A stretch of 32,511 nucleotides of DNA from Marinilabiliales bacterium (GCA_002869365.1 PKTA01000145.1:1-32511); one strand, 5' to 3'; numbered from the stretch's first letter, positions 8,053-16,519 are shown. Made by a program: numbers and translations. Notes: generated by a model not told the origin, from the sequence alone.

Positions 8053-8379
8053 ATGAATTGGATATTATTAATAATTGCCGGACTTTTTGAGGTGGCTTTT
8101 GCAGCTTGTCTTGGAAAAGCAAAAGAATCAACAGGAATTGAAACAACTTATTGGTACATAGGTTTCTTGATTTCTTTAGGAATAAGTATGTTACTGCTTA
8201 TAAAAGTGACTCAGCAACTACCCATAGGAACTGCATATGCAGTTTGGACGGGAATTGGTGCTGTGGGTACAGTTTTGATTGGAATTCTGGTTTTTAAAGA
8301 ACCAGCTACATTTTGGCGAATATTTTTCATTACAACTTTAATTGCCTCTATTATCGGACTGAAAGTAGTTTCCCATTAA
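8053..8379 (+). CDS. SMR-family exporter, Gdx/SugE (guanidinium) type
   Basis: 108 residues with four transmembrane helices, the standard SMR length. The essential glutamate is E13 in helix 1 (LLIIAGLFEV). LPIGTAYAVWTGIGAVGTVLIG is the helix 3 signature, and the sequence ends IIGLKVVSH, close to the SugE/Gdx C-terminus. This branch exchanges guanidinium and some quaternary ammonium ions for protons as an antiparallel homodimer in the inner membrane. It is a single gene, as expected for homodimeric Gdx rather than paired EbrAB-type SMRs. Confidence 0.85.
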   Translation: MNWILLIIAGLFEVAFAACLGKAKESTGIETTYWYIGFLISLGISMLLLIKVTQQLPIGTAYAVWTGIGAVGTVLIGILVFKEPATFWRIFFITTLIASIIGLKVVSH

Positions 8380-8808
8380 TAGGATAAAAAAAGGATCATA
8401 CTGCAAGCAATGCTTATAAGTAATTGGGTCGAAAGTGGTAAAATAAAAGTATAAACAAAAAACAGAGGCCGGTGCAAAACGAAAAGTTAAGGAGTAAAAT
8501 CACCAAATGCTTCTGGCCAAGCCGCTGACAAACATGATATCAAATCATAGATCCAAAAAATTCCACCTATCTCTCCATTAATTTTATTAAATATTTCCCT
8601 ACATTTACCGCAATAATACCTCATCATAATACATGACCAAAAAGGTTGGTTTTTTTTAGTGAATAGATTTGTAAAATACTATTTTAAAACATTTTCCAAA
8701 AGGTATATACCTCATTAACTATTACTTATTGGATTGTATTAATGTGTTATATAGGTTTAGGGGTAATAGGTGTTATCTATAATATGAATATAAATATACC
8801 AAATTAAT
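8380..8808 (+). other. Intergenic region with a possible promoter
   Basis: 429 bp with no gene I can support on either strand. A TAGATTTG -7-like box lies at 8664-8671 with a TTG 15 bases upstream, shorter than the usual spacing. If used it would give the kinase at 8809 a leader of about 130 bases. No terminator for the SMR gene is evident. Confidence 0.35.
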
Positions 8809-10197
8809 ATGGCTATAGATTATCCTTCAATATTGCTTTTTCTGGCAATTAATAATTTATATATCATCACCCTTTTTACCTATCAATATTTTTATCACCA
8901 TAAAAAATGGTATTTATGGGTGTTTATTGTTGGCATTTTATTTCAAACAATTGCCCTTATTCTGGTAGGTAATAGAAATACTTTGCCATTTTTTTATTCT
9001 GTGCAACTAAGTAATTTCTTTTTAATTTCCAGTTTTGCTTTAACATCCTTTGGCCTTGTTTCGTTTGACGGGAAAATTCGTAAAAATATTTTATGGCTTT
9101 TCTTTGTTTTCACCATTCTGTTTTATTCTTCTTTTCTGGCAACTGCAGAAAGCAAAACGATTCGTATTATTATACAGATAATTGCCAGTTCGTTTTTCTA
9201 TGGAACCGGTGCTTTTTACCTTCTTATAAATAAGAATAAATACAAATTCTCCATAATATTAAGTATTGTACTAATCATATATTCCATATTCCAGTTATTT
9301 CGTGCATCTATTATTTATAGTACGGGTCCGTCGTACGATTTTATGGCAGGTTCTACAATTGATAATTGGTACCTAATAATTTCGGTGTTTGTAATTAGTG
9401 CTTCCAGCATAGGATTTATAATGCTTTTAAAGGAAATAGATCAAAAAACGATACTTCTTAAAAATATAATAATAGAACAAGATAAGGTTAAACTTGAAGA
9501 GTTAAATATAACTAAAGACAAACTATTTTCAATTATTGCTCATGATTTAAGAAGTCCGTTTAATAATATTTTAGGTTTTTCCGATCTACTAATCAATAAT
9601 TTAAAGGACTATAAAATTGCACAACAAGAAAGATATTTAGGCATTATTAATTCATCGGCAAAAAACACACTTGTGCTGCTCGATAATTTGTTAAACTGGG
9701 CAAACTCGCAAACCGGAAATATAGATTTCAATCCTAAAAAATTAATCTTGTCATCAGTTGTTAGTGAAATAATTGAATTATCAAATACGGTTGCAATCAC
9801 AAAAGACATATCATTAATTCATAATTGTCCGCAAGATATTGAAGTAAGTACCGATGAAGATATGTTAAAAGCAGTTTTACGAAACCTCATTTCCAATGCA
9901 ATAAAATTCACAAATCCGGGCGGAAAAATAAGCGTGATTGCAATAAAAGGGCAAAATCAAATTGAAATTACAGTTTCTGATAATGGTGTTGGAATGAATG
10001 AAAACACTAAAAATAAGTTATTCAGAATTGAAACAAATGAGTCAACCAATGGAACTGCAAATGAAAAAGGTTCTGGTTTGGGCTTAATACTTTGCAAAGA
10101 GTTTGTTGAAAAACAGGGCGGAAAAATTTGGGTAGAAAGCGAAGAAGGAAAACGTAGCGATTTCAAATTTACTTTGCCTTTAATTAAACCGGAATGA
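8809..10197 (+). CDS. Seven-transmembrane sensor histidine kinase
   Basis: 462 residues. About seven hydrophobic helices occupy 9-207 without a large periplasmic loop, so the input is probably intramembrane or a small molecule. A short coiled linker (208-233) leads to HisKA with FSIIAHDLRSPF (H245), then the ATPase domain: NLISNAIKF (359-367), DNGVGM (391-396), GSGLGL (421-426). From LNITKDKLFSIIAHDLRSPF to the end the sequence is well over half identical by eye to the kinase at 5932, including NGTA-x-EKGSGLGLILCKEFVEK. The last ATPase strand reads GKRSDFKFTLP where GKGSxFxFTLP is usual, a Gly-to-Arg change. No response regulator is adjacent. It is followed by a bidirectional terminator. Confidence 0.88.
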   Translation: MAIDYPSILLFLAINNLYIITLFTYQYFYHHKKWYLWVFIVGILFQTIALILVGNRNTLPFFYSVQLSNFFLISSFALTSFGLVSFDGKIRKNILWLFFVFTILFYSSFLATAESKTIRIIIQIIASSFFYGTGAFYLLINKNKYKFSIILSIVLIIYSIFQLFRASIIYSTGPSYDFMAGSTIDNWYLIISVFVISASSIGFIMLLKEIDQKTILLKNIIIEQDKVKLEELNITKDKLFSIIAHDLRSPFNNILGFSDLLINNLKDYKIAQQERYLGIINSSAKNTLVLLDNLLNWANSQTGNIDFNPKKLILSSVVSEIIELSNTVAITKDISLIHNCPQDIEVSTDEDMLKAVLRNLISNAIKFTNPGGKISVIAIKGQNQIEITVSDNGVGMNENTKNKLFRIETNESTNGTANEKGSGLGLILCKEFVEKQGGKIWVESEEGKRSDFKFTLPLIKPE

Positions 10198-10399
10198 AAG
10201 ATAAAATAACTGATAATAAATAAACTTCTTTTCTAAACAGTTTCGAGTATAAGAAAATTTAAGCACCTCAACTAAACGGGAGTTTGCAATTACTATAAAA
10301 CCTGCCTGCATTAAACAAAATTGGGTAGAAATGATTTGTGATTCCCTAAAATTCAGGCATACTCAAAGTTTTATGTAGATTAATACATTTCTCAATAAA

Positions 10400-10434
10400 A
10401 AAACCGGCCATGGAATCGTATCCCGGCCGGTTTT
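10400..10434. terminator. Bidirectional intrinsic terminator
   Basis: A perfect 10-bp stem AAAACCGGCC / GGCCGGTTTT with a 15-base loop. A-tract on one side and T-tract on the other make it work in both directions. It lies between the kinase (plus) and the convergent secreted-protein gene (minus), whose stop is 21 bases away. Confidence 0.85.
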
Positions 10435-10454
10435 CATATTACTAAAAATAAACT

Positions 10455-12509
10455 CTATTTTATTTCTCTGTTAAGTTCATAATCTCCAATTATGATTTTT
10501 GTCCACAAACCATCAGAATTGGTTTCAACTTTTACATTGTAAGTTTTAACCAATTTAAAATCGAAATGACCTTCGTCAGAAGCTGGTTTTACATCAGCAC
10601 CATTGGCTTTTGCAATATTCGTTACCAAATCAACTCCCTTTGGATTTACTTCTTTATCTGCAGCACGCTGACGAGAATATTCTTTGGAAGTTTCTTCACC
10701 AAATTTCTTTTTGATATTTGCATGAACATTAATACGAGCATTAATTATAACATAAGCAACTTCAAGTTTTGAAGGATAGCCATTTTTATCAAACTGGGTA
10801 ACCTTATACGATTCTTTATAATCTCCCGATTCGATATCAACACGGTACTCCTCTTTGTCAATAGTATTCTTAAATCCCCAATCTGATTTGCTGCTGATAA
10901 CAACCTCTTTGTAAAAGCCATTTTCTGTAAAAACTTTTATCTCACCATTTTGGAAACCATACTCCTGATTTAAACCTTCTTTTTCAAAAATTGGAAACGC
11001 ATCATCAAATACAAACTTTCCAGGATTATAATAACTAAACTGATTTGCTCCTTTGCGGTATACATCAGCATTTAATGAACTTTCGCCAAACTTCTCTAGG
11101 AAACTGTGCATATGACTTGGATGATTACTACTGTTATCAGGAAGGGTATAATCTTGTTTTATCTTATCAAACTCATTTTCACCCCTTACTTTAACTGCTT
11201 CAAGTATATTCTTACTGTAATCGTAGGAAATGTTGGCCAATTCGTTGGCATTTTCTTTAATAACGGAAGTTGCCTTTTTTACATCAGCCCCTTCTTCTGT
11301 TGGATAAACAGGCATCGGAGCAGGAAGTCCCAAACGTTTTGAAATCAGTATACTTCTGGCTATAGATACACCTGGCACGAAGTAAGGAAGTTTAGGAGCG
11401 CCATAGCCCGGATTTGCCAGGATACCTGCTGCGTAATACTCGGCAAAAGGATACAAACTATTATACGCTTCCAGTGTTTTTAAATCCTTTGTACCCCAAT
11501 TACCAGAACCATTGGTAATCTTGTCGAAGATATCTTTATTGAGTTCCTTTACTTTGGCGATATGCTCTTTCGACTTTTCCGGATTAATCAGCCAACTGTA
11601 GCCTGCTGCCAAATCATAATGAATAGCCCATTTTTCATCATTATCCACCTGGTCGAGCATGTTTTCCCATTTACCAACCAGTGATTTCATTTTACCCATT
11701 TCTTCTGTGCTAAGCACTAACCCTTTTTTATCCTTCATGATGTCTTCATAATCATTGGCCAAATCCTTCGAATCTTTATTGCTTTTAGCCCACATGATTG
11801 GCATAGGAATTTCAAATTCCTTAACTCCATACATTCCGTAAACCACTCTCTGTACGTGCTCAACAGCACCATCAATACAGGCTTGTTCGTAAGGATGTTT
11901 ATTTTCTCCTTCCTTAGAAACGGAAACTCCAAAAGCAGATGATCCTCCTGCATTTTTTGGCCATGATTTAGAAGTGCCACGACCGCTTACTGCACCAAAG
12001 TCACGCTCATAAATCAATTTCCCCTGTTTGTTATATACCATTACTTTGGTTTTTACTCGGTAACTGAATACATGTTCCCCGTTTTTATTCTTCATAGGCT
12101 CTCCCATGGGCTTGGCCATATGGTCAGGAAGATATGCAATGATAACTCTGAGTTTTCCATTGCCCACCTCATCGTCAAAATCACCGGGAATAAGGGTCCA
12201 CACATCTTGCTCCTCCTGCTTGTTGGTTAGTACTTCTTCAGCAAAAAGATCCATACCCTTCTTGGCAAGATTACTATTAACCTTTTTGGTCAACTTACCA
12301 AAACCAGCCGAAATTGCAGCATTTACTTCATCTTTCTCTTCAAGTATGTACACAAAAGCAGTACTAAACTCTGCCCCCTCTGAAGGAAGCTGAATATACT
12401 TTACAGGATCAAGATTATTAAATTTTTGCGCAAAAAGGCTGGAGGACATCATCGAAGAAAATCCCATTAAGACGCATAAAACTAGAATATAAAAATTCTT
12501 CTTTTTCAT
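10455..12509 (-). CDS. Large secreted protein of unknown function
   Basis: 684 residues starting with a clear signal peptide (MKKKNFYILVLCVLMGF, cleavage after SSSLFAQ, about residue 28). No lipobox, no membrane helix after the signal, and no terminal sorting domain, so probably periplasmic or outer-membrane associated. The N-terminal third contains KVMVYNKQGKLIYERDFGAVSGRGTSKSW, a strand-rich region. The middle (about 260-330) is helical with EKWAIHYDLAAGYSWLINPEKSKEHI, which could be a TPR-like repeat. The C-terminal half is again beta-like (FTENGFYKEVVISSKSDWGF). It is monocistronic, with a strong terminator downstream and a possible promoter at 12583. I do not recognise a named family. 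Confidence 0.8.
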   Translation of the reverse strand: MKKKNFYILVLCVLMGFSSMMSSSLFAQKFNNLDPVKYIQLPSEGAEFSTAFVYILEEKDEVNAAISAGFGKLTKKVNSNLAKKGMDLFAEEVLTNKQEEQDVWTLIPGDFDDEVGNGKLRVIIAYLPDHMAKPMGEPMKNKNGEHVFSYRVKTKVMVYNKQGKLIYERDFGAVSGRGTSKSWPKNAGGSSAFGVSVSKEGENKHPYEQACIDGAVEHVQRVVYGMYGVKEFEIPMPIMWAKSNKDSKDLANDYEDIMKDKKGLVLSTEEMGKMKSLVGKWENMLDQVDNDEKWAIHYDLAAGYSWLINPEKSKEHIAKVKELNKDIFDKITNGSGNWGTKDLKTLEAYNSLYPFAEYYAAGILANPGYGAPKLPYFVPGVSIARSILISKRLGLPAPMPVYPTEEGADVKKATSVIKENANELANISYDYSKNILEAVKVRGENEFDKIKQDYTLPDNSSNHPSHMHSFLEKFGESSLNADVYRKGANQFSYYNPGKFVFDDAFPIFEKEGLNQEYGFQNGEIKVFTENGFYKEVVISSKSDWGFKNTIDKEEYRVDIESGDYKESYKVTQFDKNGYPSKLEVAYVIINARINVHANIKKKFGEETSKEYSRQRAADKEVNPKGVDLVTNIAKANGADVKPASDEGHFDFKLVKTYNVKVETNSDGLWTKIIIGDYELNREIK

Positions 12510-12582
12510 ATAATTTTTTTGGTTTAAATGATTAATTATTTAACAATATAATACTATAAATGCCGAATTATTAAGTCCGGCA

Positions 12583-12590
12583 CAAATTTA
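12583..12590 (-). promoter_or_regulatory. Possible -7 box of the secreted-protein gene
   Basis: On the minus strand this reads TAAATTTG, a match to TAnnTTTG, ending 73 bases before the ATG at 12509. The upstream TTG is 21 bases away, slightly too far. Confidence 0.4.
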
Positions 12591-13031
12591 AATTCCAATA
12601 AAATGATTCTACAACTATCAAAAAAAAAGACTAATTTGTTTTGTCCTTTTTTGCAACGTAAAAATACAAAAACTTCATAAAAAAACAGGATTTCTCAATC
12701 TATAATAACCACAATTTGAAGGCCGCTAATATACCATAGAAGTTGCATATTACTTAGCCTCTGTTTATTATGAGTATATACAGAATCATTCTAAATTTAA
12801 AAAAAATTACAATAATATTTTACTGCCACTGTTCCTCCCTAACTTACAAATAAATTTACTTTAATTTAGAAAAGTATACTATTTCATTAATTTATTTCTT
12901 TACTGCTTTTTGCAGGATGAATATAAAGTTTGCAAATAATTTCTTTTTCATAAATGCAATAAACATTTCATTACCTGCTTTTGTTAAATTGCGTTAAAGA
13001 ATCCCTTGTTTTCCATACAAAGCTTGACAAA
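12591..13031. other. Divergent intergenic region, no gene seen
   Basis: Very AT-rich sequence between the minus-strand secreted-protein gene and the plus-strand DoxX operon. I see only stop-dense frames and no RNA gene. It presumably carries upstream promoter elements for both directions. Confidence 0.4.
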
Positions 13032-13055
13032 GCAAACAAAACCAATTAAGTTTGC
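13032..13055 (+). promoter_or_regulatory. Promoter and inverted repeat upstream of the DoxX/OhrR operon
   Basis: TAAGTTTG (13047-13054) fits the -7 box and ends 41 bases before the ATG at 13096. A TTG at 13024-13026 could be the -33 box. GCAAAC (13032-13037) and GTTTGC (13050-13055) form an inverted repeat that spans the spacer and -7 box, a place where a bound repressor would block RNA polymerase. A second small dyad, CGAT-ATA-ATCG, lies at 13064-13074. Either could be the OhrR operator; this is inference from position. Confidence 0.35.
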
Positions 13056-13095
13056 ATCGCACACGATATAATCGCTATCGGTTTAATAAAATGAT

Positions 13096-13533
13096 ATGGT
13101 AAAACAGATAAGTACAACAAAAACGCAAAATGTTTTCAGAATCCTCCTGGCTATATTTATGGTCTTTGCCGGAATTAGTCATCTGGCTTTTAACAGAATG
13201 GAGTTTCAGGCACAAGTTCCTGATTGGGTTCCTTTTAGCAAAGATTTAATAGTTATTTTATCTGGCATAGTAGAAATAATACTTGGCCTTGGATTAGCTT
13301 TTTGGAAACAACAAAGAACTACATTTGGTTGGGCACTGGCAGTATTTTTTATACTTATCTTTCCCGGTAATCTGGCGCAGTACATCGAGGGCAGAGACGC
13401 CTTTGGCCTTGACTCCGATGGAGCCCGATTGATTCGACTGTTTTTCCAACCAGTACTTATAGCCTGGGCTTTATGGTCGGCAGGATCATGGAAAGCCTGG
13501 AGAAAATCTATTCACCAAGCAAAAAGCAAATAA
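13096..13533 (+). CDS. DoxX-family membrane protein
   Basis: 145 residues with four transmembrane helices. The first helix (RILLAIFMVFAGISHL) carries the DoxX-type AGxxHL pattern, followed by VPDWVPFSKDLIVILSGIVEIILGLGL, a good match to DoxX/DUF-type quinone-related membrane proteins, and PGNLAQYIEG in the next loop. Relatives are linked with oxidative and thiol stress. The stop codon overlaps the start of the OhrR-type gene (TAATG at 13531-13535), so the two are translationally coupled, which supports a shared redox role. Confidence 0.8.
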   Translation: MVKQISTTKTQNVFRILLAIFMVFAGISHLAFNRMEFQAQVPDWVPFSKDLIVILSGIVEIILGLGLAFWKQQRTTFGWALAVFFILIFPGNLAQYIEGRDAFGLDSDGARLIRLFFQPVLIAWALWSAGSWKAWRKSIHQAKSK

Positions 13534-13991
13534 TGGAAGATTCAAAATTAAAATTGGAAAATCAAATATGCTTTCCTATTTACTCTACGTCTCGTTTAAT
13601 AACGAAAGCATATAAGCCTTTTCTGGATGAAATAGGTCTTACCTATCCACAGTACTTAGTACTTATGGTTTTGTGGGAAACAGATGAGATTTCAGTTAAT
13701 AAGATCACTCAAAAATTGATGCTTAACACAAATACCATTTCTCCATTGCTAAAGCGAATGGAAAAATTGGAACTTCTTAAACGATCCCGTTCTACAAAGG
13801 ATGAACGAAGTGTAAATGTTAAGTTAACAGAAAAGGCTAAACAACTGAAAACCGGAGCCAGACCAATTCCCGAAAAACTCCTTAAAACATTACTCAATGA
13901 AAACATTAACCTAACTGATGTTTTACAACTAAAAGAGATGCTTAACGAATGGATAAAAATTCTCGCAGATAAAACGAAAAATATTGATTGA
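13533..13991 (+). CDS. OhrR-type MarR-family redox regulator (1-Cys)
   Basis: I chose the ATG at 13533, which overlaps the DoxX stop, over one 20 codons upstream: the 152-residue product then starts like OhrR. The only cysteine is C13 in ENQICFPIYSTSRLITKAY. Y27 and Y38 fall where B. subtilis OhrR has Y29 and Y40, the residues that sense with C15. LTYPQYLVLMVLWE and the winged-helix recognition region (KLMLNTNTISPLLKRMEKLELLKRSRSTKDERSVNVKLTEKA) are classical. It should be a dimeric repressor released when C13 is oxidised by organic hydroperoxides or electrophiles. No ohr peroxidase gene is adjacent; the probable targets are its own operon and the two genes that follow. Confidence 0.87.
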   Translation: MEDSKLKLENQICFPIYSTSRLITKAYKPFLDEIGLTYPQYLVLMVLWETDEISVNKITQKLMLNTNTISPLLKRMEKLELLKRSRSTKDERSVNVKLTEKAKQLKTGARPIPEKLLKTLLNENINLTDVLQLKEMLNEWIKILADKTKNID

Positions 13992-14061
13992 CTCATCCGG
14001 TTAACGGTAATTAATCAAATTTGAATAAAAGCAGTTTGTACTGTTTAAAAAGAATAAAACT

Positions 14062-15063
14062 ATGAATACAACAAAAACTATTAATTTAAAAACCAGACCA
14101 AAAGGTAAACCTAAGTTAACTGACTTTGAAATCAGCACAACAGACATACCTTATTTACAGCAAGGAGAAGTCTTATTGAGCAGCAAGTATGTTTCTGTAG
14201 ATCCGTATTTAAGAGGTAGAATGAGCGATGCTCCCTCCTATGTTGAACCATTTAAACTCAATAAACCAATCTCATCAGCTATAATAGCTGAAGTCCTAGA
14301 AACTAAGAACGCTAATTTCAATAAAGGCGATTTCGTTTCAGGCATGTTGCAATGGAAAGAAATACAAACTGCAAAAGGTGATGGACTTTCAAAAGTAGAT
14401 AAGGAGCAAGCCCCACTTTCGGCATATCTTGGAATTTTGGGAATGACAGGGCTTACAGCGTATTTAGGATTGACAGAGATAGGAAAGCCAAAAAAAGGAG
14501 AAACACTGCTTGTATCAGGTGCCGCCGGAGCCGTTGGTAGTATAGTGGGACAAATAGGTAAAATACTTGGATTGCGTGTTGTAGGTATTGCCGGAACCGA
14601 TGAAAAAATAGAAATGCTTAAATCCGAATTTGGTTTTGATGTAGGTATTAATTATAATGCAACAGAAAATATGTCGGCAGCCATTGCAACAGCATGTCCT
14701 GAAGGTGTGGATATTTATTTCGATAACGTTGGAGGTGAAATTTCTGATGCCGTACTTTTCAATATTAATAAATTTTCAAGAACCATTAACTGTGGAGCAA
14801 TATCTGTTTATAATAATACTGAACCTCCAAAAAGTATTAGCGTGCAGCCGTTCCTGGTAAAGAAAAGTTCTTCAATGCAGGGCTTTTTAGTTTTCGATTA
14901 CGTTGATAAACATCCTGAAGGAATCAGGAAATTATCAGAATGGTTAGAACAAGATAAATTAAAATATACTGAAACTATCATGGAAGTATTTGAAAATATC
15001 CCACAAGCCTTTTTGGATCTTTTTGAAGGGAAGAACAAAGGAAAAATGGTAGTTAAACTTTAA
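14062..15063 (+). CDS. MDR-family NADP-dependent oxidoreductase (CurA/PTGR type)
   Basis: 333 residues, standard for zinc-independent medium-chain reductases. The N-terminal GroES-like part has VSVDPYLRGRMSD, the signature of the leukotriene B4 dehydrogenase/CurA/YncB group, followed by GMTGLTAYLGLTEIG and the nucleotide-binding loop LLVSGAAGAVGS (149-160). NCGAISVYN is the usual late-Rossmann segment. These enzymes reduce reactive alpha,beta-unsaturated carbonyls with NADPH in the cytoplasm. Lying 70 bp after an OhrR-type regulator and 11 bp before a DJ-1-like gene, it fits an electrophile-detoxification role. Confidence 0.87.
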   Translation: MNTTKTINLKTRPKGKPKLTDFEISTTDIPYLQQGEVLLSSKYVSVDPYLRGRMSDAPSYVEPFKLNKPISSAIIAEVLETKNANFNKGDFVSGMLQWKEIQTAKGDGLSKVDKEQAPLSAYLGILGMTGLTAYLGLTEIGKPKKGETLLVSGAAGAVGSIVGQIGKILGLRVVGIAGTDEKIEMLKSEFGFDVGINYNATENMSAAIATACPEGVDIYFDNVGGEISDAVLFNINKFSRTINCGAISVYNNTEPPKSISVQPFLVKKSSSMQGFLVFDYVDKHPEGIRKLSEWLEQDKLKYTETIMEVFENIPQAFLDLFEGKNKGKMVVKL

Positions 15064-15074
15064 AAAATTATACT

Positions 15075-15851
15075 ATGAGATTATCATATTTATTAGTACT
15101 TATATTGAGTCTTAGTCTTTTATCGGCTTGCAGCCAGCATTCAAATAAAGACAATCAGAATAAAACAAATCAAAAAAAAGTTTTATTTGTATTAACCTCC
15201 CATAACGAATTGGGAGAAACCGGGGAAAAAACGGGATTTTGGTTAGAGGAATTTGCAACCCCCTATTACAAATTACTCGACAAGGGGGTAAAAATCACTA
15301 TTGTATCTCCTAAAGGAGGAAAAGCACCCATAGACCCCAGAAGTAAATCAGAAAACAGTCAAACTGAGGCTACAAAGCGTTTTTTTAATGATGAGGCTGT
15401 ACAAAATATCATTAAAAATACAATGAAACTTGAGGATGTAAAAGCAGAAGACTATGATGCAGTCTTTTATCCGGGTGGTCATGGCCCGCTTTGGGATCTC
15501 GCTGAAAGTAAAACTTCTAAAACTTTGATAGAAGCATTTAATAAACAAGGAAAACCAATGGCTTTTGTATGTCATGGCCCTGCTGTTTTAAAGAATGTTG
15601 AAAATACTAAAGGTGAGCCATTGGTAAAAGGAAAAAAGGTAACCGGTTTTACAAATACTGAAGAAGAAGCAGCACAATTAAGCAATGTTGTACCATTTAA
15701 AGTTGAGGATATGTTAAAGAAAAATGGAGGAATTTATTCTAAGGCTGCTAATTGGAATGTGAATGTTGTTAAAGATGGTAATTTAATTACCGGACAAAAT
15801 CCTGCTTCTTCAAGCCGGGTAGCCGAATTGTTGTACGAGTCGATTAAATAA
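15075..15851 (+). CDS. Lipoprotein DJ-1/PfpI-superfamily protein, Hsp31-like
   Basis: 258 residues. Residues 1-19 are a lipoprotein signal (LSLSLLSAC, acylated C19), followed by a Lys/Asn-rich linker and a class I glutamine-amidotransferase-like domain from KKVLFVLTSHNELG (34-47). The Hsp31-type features are present: TGFWLEEFATPY with E58/E59, VFYPGGHGPLWDL (130-142), and the nucleophile elbow AFVCHGPAVL with C166-H167. Family members are glyoxalase III-like or deglycase/holdase proteins. Export is unusual, since most act in the cytoplasm, and would place carbonyl or protein repair in the envelope. It starts 11 bp after the oxidoreductase, so they are probably co-transcribed. Confidence 0.85.
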   Translation: MRLSYLLVLILSLSLLSACSQHSNKDNQNKTNQKKVLFVLTSHNELGETGEKTGFWLEEFATPYYKLLDKGVKITIVSPKGGKAPIDPRSKSENSQTEATKRFFNDEAVQNIIKNTMKLEDVKAEDYDAVFYPGGHGPLWDLAESKTSKTLIEAFNKQGKPMAFVCHGPAVLKNVENTKGEPLVKGKKVTGFTNTEEEAAQLSNVVPFKVEDMLKKNGGIYSKAANWNVNVVKDGNLITGQNPASSSRVAELLYESIK

Positions 15852-15942
15852 TTTTAAGCACTAAATAGTTCTAAGATTCTTTAGCACCCCAACTTTCCAA
15901 CATTACCATACATTTGCGTATGGCTTTTATCAAAAAAATAAA

Positions 15943-15981
15943 AAGATTAAAACCAGATTTTATAAATCTGGTTTTAATCTT
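15943..15981. terminator. Long perfect hairpin, probable terminator
   Basis: An 18-bp perfect stem (15943-15960 with 15964-15981) around a 3-base TAT loop. The core AAAACCAGATTT/AAATCTGGTTTT has A-tract and T-tract flanks like Bacteroidota bidirectional terminators. It lies 91 bases after the DJ-1-like stop and most likely ends that operon. Confidence 0.65.
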
Positions 15982-16034
15982 AATAATTGCTTTTTTGTTG
16001 AGGGGAATGATGGACAAGATTATCTTTCAAAGAC

Positions 16035-16284
16035 AATATATACCAATTACTACTTGGAGTTACCATTATTACTGAAGTAAAATTTTATTAAATCAGAAAA
16101 ATTCAACCTCTTTATTAACACCGGTATTTTAAATAAATATTTATTTTATCAAAAAGTTAAAACATCATATATAAAAAACTTCAAAGAGCAACCACATTCC
16201 GAATTTAAAGGTTTCACAAACATATTCTATTGGATAATTGCAGCAAAAATAAACTGGTATCGAATTCAAAATGAACAAATTTAA
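16035..16284 (+). pseudogene. Remnant of a PorT-like/OMP beta-barrel gene
   Basis: One frame from 16035 encodes NIYQLLLGVTIITEVKFY and stops. A second frame from 16081 continues with FIKSEKFNLFINTGILNKYL and ends INWYRIQNEQI before TAA at 16282. Joined, they follow the usual pattern of outer-membrane beta-barrel domain proteins (LxLPLGVxxxxKxxFY...KFNLFINTGxxxxYLL). A frameshift separates the halves and no start or signal peptide remains, so this is the C-terminal half of a dead gene. Assigned by pattern; moderate certainty. Confidence 0.55.
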
Positions 16285-16468
16285 TTTTTGTTTGTTTCCT
16301 TCTTTCGAGTATTCATTAGTATATTTCCATAAAAAGGATTATGTAGATACTAAAATATATTTTACTTGGTTTAAACCTTTCTTTAACATATAATCTTTGA
16401 CAAGCCTTTTAATTTAATAGATCTGGATTAATTAACAAGAAGTCTTGTAAGACATAAAATCATAAAAC

Positions 16469-16493
16469 AAAAAAAGCCGACATCTCTGCCGGC
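16469..16493 (-). terminator. Intrinsic terminator of the minus-strand small gene
   Basis: On the minus strand: GCCG, a 10-base loop, CGGC, then seven Ts. It lies 27 bases after the stop of the gene at 16520-16777. The stem is short but GC-rich against an AT background. Confidence 0.65.
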
Positions 16494-16519
16494 CTCAATC
16501 AAAAATAATTCCCTGAAAT

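Larger units (their letters stand above)
15852..16475 (+). other. Intergenic region with terminator and decayed beta-barrel gene
   Basis: 668 bp lie between the DJ-1-like gene and the minus-strand gene ending at 16520. They contain the 18-bp hairpin at 15943-15981, the beta-barrel remnant at 16035-16284 and the minus-strand terminator at 16469-16493. From 16285 to 16468 I see nothing but AT-rich sequence with stops in all frames. Confidence 0.5.

Noticed and set aside
7949-8055. Short open stretch running into the SMR gene, overlapping its start (AAATGA)
   Set aside because: No start codon, about 35 codons, and no similarity that I recognise. It could be the tail of a lost gene, but this cannot be supported.
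15920-16078. Small membrane-protein-like frame beginning MAFIKKIKRLKPDF
   Set aside because: It runs through the 18-bp hairpin and into the beta-barrel remnant in another frame. No promoter or ribosome site, so I consider it chance.
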